From Neopusillimonas maritima (lineage in GTDB: Bacteria; Pseudomonadota; Gammaproteobacteria; Burkholderiales; Burkholderiaceae_B), in assembly GCF_003576595.1 (NCBI RefSeq), contig NZ_NQOU01000002.1:186001-250000 (forward strand): a DNA stretch of 64,000 bases, given 5' to 3'. Both the position numbers and the translations under genes were made by a program. Under the pieces are notes generated by a model. It was given only the letters and a program-made list of their open reading frames with translations, was not told the DNA's origin and did no database searches. How positions within the stretch are numbered: position 1 is the first letter of the stretch; each line of letters begins with the position of its first letter. Positions 10,366 to 19,489 of this stretch are shown one piece after another.

Positions 10366-10448
10366 ATAGCTCTCCAAGACCAATTCATTCACACAAGTGA
10401 GACATAACAACTACGCCTTCTTTCCACCACTTAATGTTCTATCTATTC

Positions 10449-11411
10449 TCACAAAGATTCAATTAACGCAACCATTTTGGTTCGCATTGCCGCATCAGGC
10501 AAGCGTCCCATGCCGCCGCGCATATTATCGGCCATGTTTGCAGGTTTGCTGGTTGCAGGTGTGATTGCCGTCACGTCGGGGTGGCTGGCCACATACTTAA
10601 GGAAAAACTGCGCCCAAGTCGCGGCGTCGAACTCTTTCGCCCACTCCGGCACAGCCTTGCCGCGCACCTTGCTCCACAAACGACTGCGGCCAAACGGCGC
10701 ATAGACCAGAACACTGATTCCACGTTCCCGCGCCACCGGCAAAATCATCTCTTCAGCGTGACGTTCGTCGATGGCGTAATCTGTGCCAATGAAATCAAGC
10801 GTCTCGTCTTTCATCATTTGCACAAATGCCTCATATTGCGTTTGAAACGTCGTGGTTACGCCAATATAGCGAATGCGCCCGGCCTGCTTGTATTCGCGCA
10901 ATATAGGTAATTGCGTGGGCAGGTCCCCCATATTGTGAATCTGCACCAGGTCAATCACTTCTTTACCCGCATATTGAAACGAGCGCTCCAATTGCTCGCG
11001 AGCCGCTTTTTCATCGGCCTTACCGCCACCATAGCCCGCCACATTCAGCTTCGTCGCCCAAAAAAGTTTTTGGGTGATATCCAGCTCTTTCGCCACTTGG
11101 CCGGCCACTTGTTCCGAGGCCCCGTAACTGGGCGCAGTATCGAACACCGTTCCGCCCAGCTCAACCATCGTCGACAACACGCCTTTAACCGCTGCAACAT
11201 CTTCACTACCTGCAATACGCTGAAATGTTGCCGAACTGCCTAACCCCATAATGGGCAGCTTTTCCCCACTTGATGGGATCGCACGGTAAATAAGCTTTCC
11301 CATGGCATCATTTTCATGATGGGCTCCCAGCGCAACGCCACCCGCACCGGCTGTCGCCAACCCACCCAACATGCAGGCCCCGTATTTCAATACATCACGT
11401 CGCGTCGTCAT
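10449..11411 (-). CDS. aldo/keto reductase with Tat signal
   Basis: NAD(P)H-dependent oxidoreductase of the aldo/keto reductase superfamily, 320 residues. The N-terminus MTTRRDVLKYGACMLGG is a twin-arginine signal, suggesting export of a folded enzyme. The barrel keeps the elements FDTAPSYG (Asp and Tyr), WATKLN (Lys) and QIHNMGD (His). The frame is open 96 codons further upstream, but that part lies inside the transporter gene, and a strong AAGGAG site 8 bases before the ATG at 11409-11411 fixes this start. It overlaps the end of the upstream gene by 17 bases. Periplasmic aldo/keto reductases are uncommon because NADPH is scarce there, so its cofactor supply is an open question. Confidence 0.87.
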   Translation of the reverse strand: MTTRRDVLKYGACMLGGLATAGAGGVALGAHHENDAMGKLIYRAIPSSGEKLPIMGLGSSATFQRIAGSEDVAAVKGVLSTMVELGGTVFDTAPSYGASEQVAGQVAKELDITQKLFWATKLNVAGYGGGKADEKAAREQLERSFQYAGKEVIDLVQIHNMGDLPTQLPILREYKQAGRIRYIGVTTTFQTQYEAFVQMMKDETLDFIGTDYAIDERHAEEMILPVARERGISVLVYAPFGRSRLWSKVRGKAVPEWAKEFDAATWAQFFLKYVASHPDVTAITPATSKPANMADNMRGGMGRLPDAAMRTKMVALIESL

Positions 11412-12726
11412 GACTTTCTCCTTTACGTTTGCGTTGCATCCAGCCCAGCCAGACACCCAGCATGGCCCACAACACAGCCAGCGGCAGCGCAAATGCCGCC
11501 AAGCCGGCAAGCCCCATTCCCAGCCGTCCCAGCAAGCCTTCCGTTTGCGCACCAACGGCATCGCCGCCCCGATACACAAACGTATCAATAAATGCTTTCG
11601 ATTTGTAGCGCTGTGCGCGGGGCACAACCGTAAAAAGCGTTTCACGCGCAGGGCGCATAATGCCACGCTGCACTGCACGAAACGCCGCCTCGAGCACAAT
11701 AAGCGCGGTTAACGTTCCGGTGACGGCCAAACCCACAAAGCCCAACGCCACTGTAACGGGCAACAGCACCAGGGCAACTGCCACGCCCAGACGCCGCATA
11801 ATATGACCCGTTATCAATGCCTGCAGAACTAATGTGGTGGCTTGCGTTATGAAATCGATACGCGCGAATATCACCGTCCGGCCATCGGTATCGTCGACCA
11901 GGGCCGACACCATTTGCAAACGGGTAAAGTAAAGCAAAGTCGCCATAATGGCCACCAACAAAACGTAACCGGCAATCCCCAGCAAATAGGGCGACTGCAC
12001 AGTGGTTTTGAAGCCGTCCCAGGCCTTGCCGCCAATCAGGCGTTCTTCAAGCGGATCGGGATAAACCTCGTTTATGACACGCCCGCCCTGCATGTGTGGA
12101 TCGGTCGGTTGCGGTGATGATGGGTCAGTACCGAATACCCTGTCAGCTCGCGGCTTTACCAAAGCACCCAACACGTGCGCTGCCACAACCGCAGCCACAA
12201 GAAAACCGGAAGCAACCGGCAGCAATGCCGCAGTCCCAACATGGGGAACCAAGGCCCCCGCAAGCCACGGCCCGAACAACGCCCCCAACGTTCCCCCAAC
12301 CGCAACAGCGCCAAAGAGCCGCTCGCTTTGATCCGGCGTAAAACTGTCGACCATAAACGCCCAGAACAGCATGGTGGCAAACAAATTAAATACACTGAAC
12401 CAAACATAAAAAACCATGCCCGACGTTTGCCCCACCGCCGTAGGGGTGAATACCAGTAACGCGTAAAAAACCAGTAACCCGGCTGCGAAGAATAAGTAGG
12501 TGATGCTGACGAACACACGGCGCCGAAAGCGACTCACCAGAACGCCGAACAGGGGGTTAACCAGAAGTGTTAACAACAAGGTGCCCAGGAAAAGCCAGCG
12601 CACCGTTTCAATACCCCGCTGCAAACCGAGCGCCTCGCGGGCCGGTCGCACCACCATCAATGCAGCAAGTACGCAGAAAAAGAAAAGACCGGCCAGCATA
12701 ACCGGCCAGACTTCTTTTCTTTTCAT
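11395..12726 (-). CDS. MFS-type transporter, possibly related to NTP/NDP exchangers
   Basis: Integral membrane carrier of about 443 residues from the ATG at 12724-12726, with about twelve hydrophobic segments. The pattern (VVRPAREALGLQRG near the N-terminus, FWAFMVDSFTPDQSERLFG in the middle, then GIMRPARETLFTVV) resembles the major-facilitator relatives of bacterial nucleotide-exchange carriers. The specificity cannot be called from sequence alone. An in-frame GTG at 12774 is an alternative start, but neither start has a strong ribosome site. It is the first gene of a minus-strand run that continues into the aldo/keto reductase by overlap. Confidence 0.72.
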   Translation of the reverse strand: MKRKEVWPVMLAGLFFFCVLAALMVVRPAREALGLQRGIETVRWLFLGTLLLTLLVNPLFGVLVSRFRRRVFVSITYLFFAAGLLVFYALLVFTPTAVGQTSGMVFYVWFSVFNLFATMLFWAFMVDSFTPDQSERLFGAVAVGGTLGALFGPWLAGALVPHVGTAALLPVASGFLVAAVVAAHVLGALVKPRADRVFGTDPSSPQPTDPHMQGGRVINEVYPDPLEERLIGGKAWDGFKTTVQSPYLLGIAGYVLLVAIMATLLYFTRLQMVSALVDDTDGRTVIFARIDFITQATTLVLQALITGHIMRRLGVAVALVLLPVTVALGFVGLAVTGTLTALIVLEAAFRAVQRGIMRPARETLFTVVPRAQRYKSKAFIDTFVYRGGDAVGAQTEGLLGRLGMGLAGLAAFALPLAVLWAMLGVWLGWMQRKRKGESHDDAT

Positions 12727-12774
12727 TTGCAGAAAGGTTTGCAAAAGCAGAATCACTAAAGCTCCAACGTACAC

Positions 12775-12789
12775 CGGATAACATATCCG
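12775..12789. promoter_or_regulatory. inverted repeat CGGATA-ACA-TATCCG, possible operator
   Basis: A perfect 6-base inverted repeat with a 3-base spacer lies directly upstream of the transporter gene, in the 82-130 bases separating it from the PcaD-like gene. It could be an operator for the transporter/aldo-keto reductase unit. No regulator gene is next to it, and no T-tract follows, so it is not a terminator. Confidence 0.35.
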
Positions 12790-12856
12790 AAGAGCATAGT
12801 GAAATTACTTCATTTTGTCTTGAAACCTGCTTCAATGAACGTATCTAATCATGACG

Positions 12857-13636
12857 CTAACACCTCAAAAAATCATTCAATACGTTAGTGAAATCAGTTT
12901 CTGAATCCCAGTTCGATAGATGCCCACCCTCAAGCTCCATATATTCAGCATTCTTTATTTTCTGCGCCACAACCCTCGTCTTCTCAGGTGGTGTTGCAAT
13001 ATCCTCTCTTCCGCCCACAACCAATGTTGGCGACGTGATCGTACTTAATAAACTGCTTAAATCAGCATCTCGTAGCACTGCACAACAGCCGACATACCCC
13101 TCGACGGGAGTATCGCAAACTCCCTTCTGGAACATCCGATAAATATCAGGATGCGAACAGTCATAACCTTTTCTAAACCATCGCTCAACCTGACCAAAAG
13201 CGATATCGCTCATGCCATTTTCCCGAATATGCGCTATTCGTTTATTCCACATCTCAGCATTGCCTATATGAGAAACGCAATGACATAAAACTAATTTATT
13301 AACCCGTTCCGAATACTTCGAGGCCAACCACATGCCCGTCATTCCACCCAAGGATAAGCCACAGAAATGAGCAGAATCAATTTTTAACTTATCCAATAGG
13401 CCCAAAACATCCTGTCCAAGATCATCAATTGAGTAGGGGCCAAAAGGAACATCCGATTTCCCGTGCCCACGCGTATCGTAGCGAACGACACGAAATTCTT
13501 TGGAAAGCGCATCAAGTTGCGGATTCCACATCGCTTTTGTTGTCGCGATAGAATTAGACAAAATCAAAAATGGCGCACCCTCCGGACCAGAAATGTCATA
13601 AGCTAAGCGGACACCATTCGATTTGACATAAGGCAT
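12857..13636 (-). CDS. pcaD: alpha/beta hydrolase, 3-oxoadipate enol-lactonase-like
   Basis: Soluble hydrolase of 259 residues that looks like PcaD, which opens 3-oxoadipate enol-lactone in the beta-ketoadipate pathway. Evidence: SNSIATTKAMWNPQ near the N-terminus, RYDTRGHGKSDVP, nucleophile Ser95 in CGLSLGGMTG, and catalytic His239 in EGGHLSNW. It is the last gene of the Liv/Rieske unit, 33 bases after the oxygenase gene. No other beta-ketoadipate genes are present, so it may act on another lactone or ester made by this local pathway. Base composition is lower in G+C than the flanks. Confidence 0.75.
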   Translation of the reverse strand: MPYVKSNGVRLAYDISGPEGAPFLILSNSIATTKAMWNPQLDALSKEFRVVRYDTRGHGKSDVPFGPYSIDDLGQDVLGLLDKLKIDSAHFCGLSLGGMTGMWLASKYSERVNKLVLCHCVSHIGNAEMWNKRIAHIRENGMSDIAFGQVERWFRKGYDCSHPDIYRMFQKGVCDTPVEGYVGCCAVLRDADLSSLLSTITSPTLVVGGREDIATPPEKTRVVAQKIKNAEYMELEGGHLSNWDSETDFTNVLNDFLRC

Positions 13637-13669
13637 TTTTTCTCCAATTACATCTATGAGGGTTCACCC

Positions 13670-14701
13670 TCAAAGCGTTTCTTTTTTAATCAACCGATCA
13701 ACGGTGCGACGCATGTGAATTCGTGCAGAATCAGAAACGACATCGACCAAAGGTCGATCACTCAACTCATCCAAGTTTGCCTGCTGGGCTTCAACAATCA
13801 CCTTGTCTTCTTGAAAAGCTCTTGCTATCTCGTCGAACAACTGCTCAGTTGCAGAAGGATCATCCTGACGATAACCATTCGCTGTCGACCAAAAATAATG
13901 ACAAGTGCTCTCCGTTTCAGGTGTTAAACCATGAAACAAACGCAGTGAAAATCCACCCTCACGAAGATTTTTGTCATATGCCCCGGTGTTAGCATTCGTG
14001 GCCCCGCTCCATTGAATAATATTGCCGGGCGCTATGTACTCAAACTCTTGCCACCGGTCAACACTCTCAGCCAACGTCGGTACAGCCTTCGAATAAGTTG
14101 GAGGAGGTTTTACTCCCAACATCCACCGCACATACCTCAAACCAAGATCTGTCCGGGTAGTTTCCATTTTTGCCGAATGCGTACTTTTCGTATCCCCACC
14201 GATGGACCCAACATGAACATAAGCTAAATGCGTCATGTCCATAAGATTATCAACCATCAGCATGTAGTTCGCCTTAATATGGTAAACCTCATGCTTGTGA
14301 GGCCAGTTTTTATAATCGTTGTGAAACGGATAGTCGATGATTAGAGACTCGTCAGCTTTACTGGCCTCCCCCATCCAAATCCAAATAAATTCATCCTTCT
14401 CAACCACCGAAAAATGCCGAATACGAGCTTTAGCGGGAATGTTTTGCTGGCCTGGGATATCCGCGCAATGTCCCTTGCCGTCGAAAACCAAACCGTGATA
14501 GCCACATTGCAAGCCGCTATCAACAACCTTTCCAAAACGAAGCGGCGCCCCTCTATGACAGCAACGATCCTCAACGGCCCAAATTTTATTCGACTTGTCA
14601 CGAAAAAGCACAATCGGCTCATTGCAAATACGACGCGCAAATGGTTTTTGGCTCACTTCATGTTTCCAAGCGGCGATATACCAAGCATTTTGAATATACA
14701 T
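13670..14701 (-). CDS. Rieske non-heme iron oxygenase, VanA-like
   Basis: Oxygenase component of a demethylase or hydroxylase, 343 residues, of the vanillate O-demethylase/phthalate oxygenase type. The [2Fe-2S] ligands are C47/H49 and C66/H69 (DRCCHRG and CGYHG). The mononuclear iron site is within NLMDMTHLAYVH. Such enzymes need a reductase (for example VanB), and none is encoded in the cluster. It lies between livF and the PcaD-like hydrolase, so it probably attacks the aromatic acid that the Liv system imports. Substrate is inferred only at the level of methoxy- or hydroxy-aromatic acid. Confidence 0.85.
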   Translation of the reverse strand: MYIQNAWYIAAWKHEVSQKPFARRICNEPIVLFRDKSNKIWAVEDRCCHRGAPLRFGKVVDSGLQCGYHGLVFDGKGHCADIPGQQNIPAKARIRHFSVVEKDEFIWIWMGEASKADESLIIDYPFHNDYKNWPHKHEVYHIKANYMLMVDNLMDMTHLAYVHVGSIGGDTKSTHSAKMETTRTDLGLRYVRWMLGVKPPPTYSKAVPTLAESVDRWQEFEYIAPGNIIQWSGATNANTGAYDKNLREGGFSLRLFHGLTPETESTCHYFWSTANGYRQDDPSATEQLFDEIARAFQEDKVIVEAQQANLDELSDRPLVDVVSDSARIHMRRTVDRLIKKETL

Positions 14702-14725
14702 TTACATCACTCCCATACAGTTTGC

Positions 14726-15472
14726 TTAAAGCCCGGCGCTCGCAGGCACCTTCTTTAATCCGATAGATAAATCGAGTATTTGACGTTGTTCATTTTTCAA
14801 CGTAGCCGTAGAACCATAGTAAACAGCTTGCCCACGCTCTAGCACCAAAATCGTTGTGCTGAAATCCAAAACCAATTCCACATGTTGCTCAACAAGAACT
14901 ATTCCGATCCCCCTTTTCCCGGTCAGGAAGCGAATAGCGGCCATCACCTCTTGAGCAACGACGGGGGCCAAGCCTTCCAGCGGCTCATCAAGCAAAAGGA
15001 CAGAAGGCTGCCCCATCAATGCGCGAGCGATAGACAGCATCTGTTGCTCGCCGCCGGATAGCTCATTCCCCCAATTATTTTTACGTTCGTTCAATCGAGG
15101 GAACAGTTGATAAGCCTCAGCAAGCAATGACGCTTCGGAAGTGGAGGATTTTCTTCTAATGCCCGCCTTAAGGTTTTCTTCCACCGTCAAAGACGGAAAA
15201 ATGTCGCGCGTTTGCGGAACATAACCCAAACCCATCGTCGCCCGCATGCTTGGTCGAGCTGAGGATACGTCCCTACCATTGAAATAGATCGTGCCTGAGC
15301 GCAGGCGCGTAAGGCCCATCGCTGTAGCCAGAGTGGTGGTTTTACCCGCACCATTACGACCAATAATCCCGAGTTTTTCTCCCGGGCAAACCGCAAAATC
15401 AATGTTTTCAATAACAGTTGTGTGACCATAACCTGCGCTCACGTTGTTAAGTTGAAACGCCACTTTCGTCAT
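14726..15472 (-). CDS. livF: Liv-type ABC transporter ATPase (LivF)
   Basis: Cytoplasmic ATPase of 248 residues. Walker A GRNGAGKTT, signature LSGGEQQML and Walker B VLLLDEPLEG are all present. It overlaps the LivG-like gene by 4 bases (ATGA). With its partner ATPase it powers the two permeases encoded upstream for import of a branched-chain-amino-acid-like or aromatic acid substrate. The location between the other Liv genes and the Rieske oxygenase favours an aromatic substrate. Confidence 0.92.
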   Translation of the reverse strand: MTKVAFQLNNVSAGYGHTTVIENIDFAVCPGEKLGIIGRNGAGKTTTLATAMGLTRLRSGTIYFNGRDVSSARPSMRATMGLGYVPQTRDIFPSLTVEENLKAGIRRKSSTSEASLLAEAYQLFPRLNERKNNWGNELSGGEQQMLSIARALMGQPSVLLLDEPLEGLAPVVAQEVMAAIRFLTGKRGIGIVLVEQHVELVLDFSTTILVLERGQAVYYGSTATLKNEQRQILDLSIGLKKVPASAGL

Positions 15473-16215
15473 GCCGCCTCTCCTAAATAAAGCTTGTGAA
15501 CGCGCTCATCCGCAGCCACAGCTTCCGGTGTGTCATCAAGTAACAAAGCCCCGGAAACCAGCACTAATATCCGGTGTGCAAATCGAAAGACCAAATCCAT
15601 GTCATGCTCAATGAACAGAATCGCAATCTCCTCTGGCAACTCAGATATAGCTCTCATTACCACATCACTTTCACTTTGCGGTACGCCCGCGGCAGGCTCA
15701 TCAAGTAATAAGACCCTGGGTTTCAGCGCTAAAGCCATAGCAATTTCCACTAACCTTTGTTCACCATAAGCCAAATTTCGTACGTGGCGCCGTGCAACGT
15801 CATTAAGTTGCATCATGTCCACTACATGCTGCAACTCAGAATCAAGATTGGCTAATTTTCTTAGAGGCGAAAAAAGCCGAAACGATTGTTTATGATGTTG
15901 AACAATAGCCATGCGAATGTTGTCTTCAACCGTTAGCTCATTGAAAAGCCGCGTGACCTGAAAAGTACGAACCAGTCCCGAATGAACCCTCGCAGCTTGA
16001 GCCATGTGAGTAATATCTTGCTGATGAAGATAAATGCGACCGGAGCTCGGAGACAAGCTGCCCGCGATCAAGTTCACCAATGTTGTTTTTCCAGCGCCGT
16101 TAGGACCAATCAAAGCCACCCTTGCGCCCTTTTCCAGACAAAAGCTAACATCATCAGTGACTTGCAATGCCCCAAAATTACGGCACAAATTTTCGATTTT
16201 CAGGGCCTCGGTCAT
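15469..16215 (-). CDS. livG: Liv-type ABC transporter ATPase (LivG)
   Basis: Second ATPase of the system, 248 residues, with Walker A GPNGAGKTT and Walker B VLLLDEPAAG. The signature loop is LAYGEQRLVEIAMAL, as is usual for LivG, where the LSGGQ element is relaxed. It overlaps livM by 4 bases and livF by 4 bases, so the four transporter genes form one translationally coupled unit. Confidence 0.92.
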   Translation of the reverse strand: MTEALKIENLCRNFGALQVTDDVSFCLEKGARVALIGPNGAGKTTLVNLIAGSLSPSSGRIYLHQQDITHMAQAARVHSGLVRTFQVTRLFNELTVEDNIRMAIVQHHKQSFRLFSPLRKLANLDSELQHVVDMMQLNDVARRHVRNLAYGEQRLVEIAMALALKPRVLLLDEPAAGVPQSESDVVMRAISELPEEIAILFIEHDMDLVFRFAHRILVLVSGALLLDDTPEAVAADERVHKLYLGEAA

Positions 16216-17192
16216 GACTTCTCCTCAGCAATGCGACCATACCCAAAAATTTTCTGAAACATTCCGATGCCCGCTTGGGCAAGCCCCTGCGGGAACAAAA
16301 GCACGACCGCAACCAAAAGGCCCCCGATGACAAACATCCATTGAAAAGGATCGATTGCAGACGCAAAATGATGAACTACCATAAACAAAATGGTGCCAAT
16401 GACCGCGCCCCACAAATGACCCATACCGCCTAATACCAGCATGACTAAGGCCTCTGCGGACCAGGTAAAACCTAAACTGCTCAGCCCCACGACCTGCGTT
16501 GTTTGTGCCATGAGGGCACCGGCGATTCCGGCAAACACCCCGCCCGCGACGTACATTACCAAAGCGTGCAGATACACATTACAGCCCAGTGCTGTCATAC
16601 GTAACCGATCCTCACGAATCCCCACACAAGTCAGTCCAAAAGGAGAGCTAACCAATTTGCGCATTATCCAAAAACAAACAACAAGAGTTATAAGGCTATA
16701 CACAAAACCTGTGCGCCCCATGAAATCAAACTCAAACACTCCAAAAATAGGCTCGACAACAATACCCGACAGACCGTCATCACCCCCGGTGACACTGCGC
16801 CATTTGTTCAGAACCTCAAGAAGAATCTGAGCAATAGCAATAGTCATCATCAAACACGTTAGGCCGTGCGTTCTTAACAGCAACGCACCCGTCACCAAGG
16901 CGACTAGACCTCCCACAACTCCACCTACCAGCAGCCCGGTTAAGGGTTCACCTGAGATGCTAATCGCGTATACACCTGCCGCATAAGCTCCTACACCGAA
17001 GAAAGCGGCATGCCCCAATGTCACGATCCCCCCGTAGCCCAACACGAGGTCTAGAGACAGCACAAAGAGAGCCGAAGTGATTATCCGGGTAAGGAAGCTT
17101 AAGTCATTGGGCATCAGCCACATGGCCGCCAGCCCCATTACCAACAAGCTGACTTCAGGGAAACCGACCATTTTATTTTTCATTATTGTCAT
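16212..17192 (-). CDS. livM: Liv-type ABC transporter permease (LivM)
   Basis: Inner-membrane permease of 326 residues with eight to nine hydrophobic helices and the family landmarks YGGIVTLGHAAFFGVGAYA and LGGMGHLWGAVIG. It begins MTIMKNK; the ATG overlaps the livH stop. It pairs with LivH to form the pore of the uptake system. Confidence 0.92.
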   Translation of the reverse strand: MTIMKNKMVGFPEVSLLVMGLAAMWLMPNDLSFLTRIITSALFVLSLDLVLGYGGIVTLGHAAFFGVGAYAAGVYAISISGEPLTGLLVGGVVGGLVALVTGALLLRTHGLTCLMMTIAIAQILLEVLNKWRSVTGGDDGLSGIVVEPIFGVFEFDFMGRTGFVYSLITLVVCFWIMRKLVSSPFGLTCVGIREDRLRMTALGCNVYLHALVMYVAGGVFAGIAGALMAQTTQVVGLSSLGFTWSAEALVMLVLGGMGHLWGAVIGTILFMVVHHFASAIDPFQWMFVIGGLLVAVVLLFPQGLAQAGIGMFQKIFGYGRIAEEKS

Positions 17193-18052
17193 CCACTTCT
17201 CCCGAACAACCCTTGCGGACGCCAGCTTAGAACCGCTAACATAGTTAGATAAAACACAATGGAAGCAACTTCAGGCATAAGATACTTCGCGGCTGTCTCG
17301 ACCGTTCCCAATATAAGAGCTGCTAGAAATGAGCCAAACACACTGCCCATTCCCCCGACTGCAACAATAGCGAGAACCAGCACCAAATATTTCAAGGGGT
17401 AATAAGGCTCTATTGGAAGCAGCTCAGCACCTAGAATGCCACCCAATGCCGCCAAAGCCGCACCAAGCATGAATCCCAACTGATACACCTTTGATGTGTC
17501 AATGCCTACAGCTTCGGCAGCATCAGCCTTGTCAACGGAAGCCCGGATATTTATTCCAAAACGCGTACGAGTAAATAGCCACCATAACCCTGCCAAAACT
17601 GCAAAGCCGGCAATCACCACTGCAACTCGATGCGCAGGAACGACACGAAACCCAATATCAATCGACTGTTGCATGTACAACGGAAGCTGAATTGCAGTAA
17701 GCGCGTTGCCAAATAACGTACCGGTAGCCGCAATACCAATAAACACCAGGCCAATCGTTAACAGCACCTGCTGTAACTCGCTCCGGCCATAAATAAGCCG
17801 AAAGATGAATTTTTCCAAAGGCAAGGCCAATATCCCGACTGCCACAATGGCGAGCAATGCAGACAGCTCGACCGGCAACCCTAGCCAAGCCCCAATCGCG
17901 ACAGTGAAAAACCCTCCCAGCATGGCAAAAACACCATGTGCTAGGTTCACCACTCGCATAAGCCCCATAGTGATAGACAAACCTACGGAAATGATGAAAA
18001 GAATCATTCCGTAGGCCAATCCATCAATCAAAATACTTGTAATCAATTCCAC
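17189..18052 (-). CDS. livH: Liv-type ABC transporter permease (LivH)
   Basis: Inner-membrane permease of 287 residues with the family signature MGLMRVVNLAHGVFAMLGGF near the N-terminus and VAVGGMGSVFGSFLAALILG near the C-terminus. The start codon is GTG, supported by a GAGGT site 5-9 bases upstream. It follows the binding-protein gene by 47 bases and overlaps livM by 4 bases. Confidence 0.92.
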   Translation of the reverse strand: MELITSILIDGLAYGMILFIISVGLSITMGLMRVVNLAHGVFAMLGGFFTVAIGAWLGLPVELSALLAIVAVGILALPLEKFIFRLIYGRSELQQVLLTIGLVFIGIAATGTLFGNALTAIQLPLYMQQSIDIGFRVVPAHRVAVVIAGFAVLAGLWWLFTRTRFGINIRASVDKADAAEAVGIDTSKVYQLGFMLGAALAALGGILGAELLPIEPYYPLKYLVLVLAIVAVGGMGSVFGSFLAALILGTVETAAKYLMPEVASIVFYLTMLAVLSWRPQGLFGRSG

Positions 18053-18099
18053 CCGTTACCTCACACCGTTTCATGATTCAAACATGGCTATTCGTAGAA

Positions 18100-19281
18100 T
18101 CAATCACCGAGCGTCAAACCATGATCGGGTTGGGCTTCGTAAACTTTGAACTCGCGATTTATCAACATGTCATTAGAATCTCGTTCCACACGGCGCATAT
18201 ACACATTTTGAATAATGTCACGGGTTTTTGAGTCGATAGTGACAGGACCTCGTGGACTTTCCCACGACAACCCTTTCACCGCATTGACAGCCTCAGAACC
18301 ATTAGCTTGACCGTTCGTGGCTTCAATCATCTTATAAAGCACATGCGTACCATCAAACGCAGAGACAGTCGCTGGGTTCGCTATTGCATCTGGATCAACT
18401 TTTTTCAACGCTTTTTTGAATGCATCATTCTCTTTAGTCTCGTGAGCTCCAGAATAAAAATATGCCGTTTCCAAACCGATGGCACCATCACCCAATGCCT
18501 GAAGGTCACTTTCCTGTGTTTCTGCCGTACCCAGAAACTTGATACCTTCGTCTTTCAACTTGTTATCGTTATAAGCCTTTACAAACCCGAAAGTGGGTGG
18601 ACCAAAGGGCAAGAAAGTAAATAAAGCATCCGGTTTGATTGATCTTATTTTCTGCAAAAAAGGTCCAAAATCGGTTGTGTTGAGCGGCATCCTGATTTGC
18701 TCTATCACCTTACCACCACCGCCTTCCAATGTTTTCGTAAACGCTTTTTCTGCATCGATGCCAGGACCATAATCAGAAACAATCGTCACGACGGTTTTAA
18801 CGCCTTGGTCGAGTGCGTACTGCGCAACCGGTACCGTAACCTGAGGCAATGTATTTGATGTGCGAACGAAATAATCGGACTTTGAAACTACTACCGATGT
18901 GGACGCATTGAAAATCACCAATGGAATTTCGGCGCTTTGGGACAATGGTGCAATTGCAAGGGCATTTGGAGTAAATACAACCCCTGCCAGGTATTGAACC
19001 TTGTCCTTGACAACCAATTCCTGTGCCAAGCTTCGAGCTTTTTGTGGATCAGGGCCAGCTAGATCTCGATAGATAAACTCAACCTCATTACCCCCCGCCT
19101 TTGTACCGTGCATCTCGACATAGGCCTCAATACCTTGTTTAAACGGAGTGCCAAACGCACCGGCAAAAGGCCCCGAAAAAGGCCCGATAACCCCGACCTT
19201 CACCACCTCTGCACCAGCAGTCGTCAAACTTAACGCGAAAGCTGCAGCCGCAAAAACTACTCTTCCAATTTTTTTGATCAT
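18100..19281 (-). CDS. livK: Liv-type periplasmic substrate-binding protein
   Basis: Secreted binding protein of 393 residues (Peripla_BP_6 type) with a signal peptide ending near TTAGAE. The mature start VVKVGVIGPFSGPFAGAFG is typical of binding proteins that recognise aromatic acids or branched amino acids. It is the first gene of the unit and has GGAG 5-8 bases before the ATG. Its promoter region holds two copies of a GntR-type palindrome shared with the divergent regulator gene, so it is probably induced by the imported compound. Confidence 0.92.
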   Translation of the reverse strand: MIKKIGRVVFAAAAFALSLTTAGAEVVKVGVIGPFSGPFAGAFGTPFKQGIEAYVEMHGTKAGGNEVEFIYRDLAGPDPQKARSLAQELVVKDKVQYLAGVVFTPNALAIAPLSQSAEIPLVIFNASTSVVVSKSDYFVRTSNTLPQVTVPVAQYALDQGVKTVVTIVSDYGPGIDAEKAFTKTLEGGGGKVIEQIRMPLNTTDFGPFLQKIRSIKPDALFTFLPFGPPTFGFVKAYNDNKLKDEGIKFLGTAETQESDLQALGDGAIGLETAYFYSGAHETKENDAFKKALKKVDPDAIANPATVSAFDGTHVLYKMIEATNGQANGSEAVNAVKGLSWESPRGPVTIDSKTRDIIQNVYMRRVERDSNDMLINREFKVYEAQPDHGLTLGD

Positions 19282-19330
19282 GATGTCTCCACTCTTATTA
19301 AAATAAAAAATGTATGCGCCTGAATTATGA

Positions 19331-19343
19331 ATGTATACATATA
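19331..19343. promoter_or_regulatory. GntR-type operator copy 1 (ATGTATACATATA)
   Basis: Contains the perfect 10-base palindrome ATGTATACAT, matching the TNGTNNNACNA style of FadR/FCD-type GntR operators. It lies about 50 bases upstream of the livK start, in the stretch where the liv promoter should be. An identical 13-base copy lies 64 bases away. Confidence 0.7.
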
Positions 19344-19394
19344 TCTTTAAAAACTAGTATTAACCCTTAAATTAAATAAGTTTTTTTGTATTTT

Positions 19395-19407
19395 ATGTAT
19401 ACATATA
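19395..19407. promoter_or_regulatory. GntR-type operator copy 2 (ATGTATACATATA)
   Basis: Exact repeat of the 13 bases at 19331-19343, with the same ATGTATACAT palindrome, about 83 bases before the gntR start. Two sites 64 bases apart, near six helical turns, could allow DNA looping and joint control of both divergent transcripts. Binding is inferred from position and symmetry. Confidence 0.68.
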
Positions 19408-19489
19408 GAATGCAATATGAAAATGCACTTGTGTTAAAACTTGCAAGTCCGAAATACTTAAAGACCGCCATGACGCAAAAGGGGCCGAT

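Noticed and set aside
11412-11699. N-terminal extension of the aldo/keto reductase
   Set aside because: These codons lie within the carrier gene and the strong AAGGAG plus Tat signal at 11411 mark the true start.
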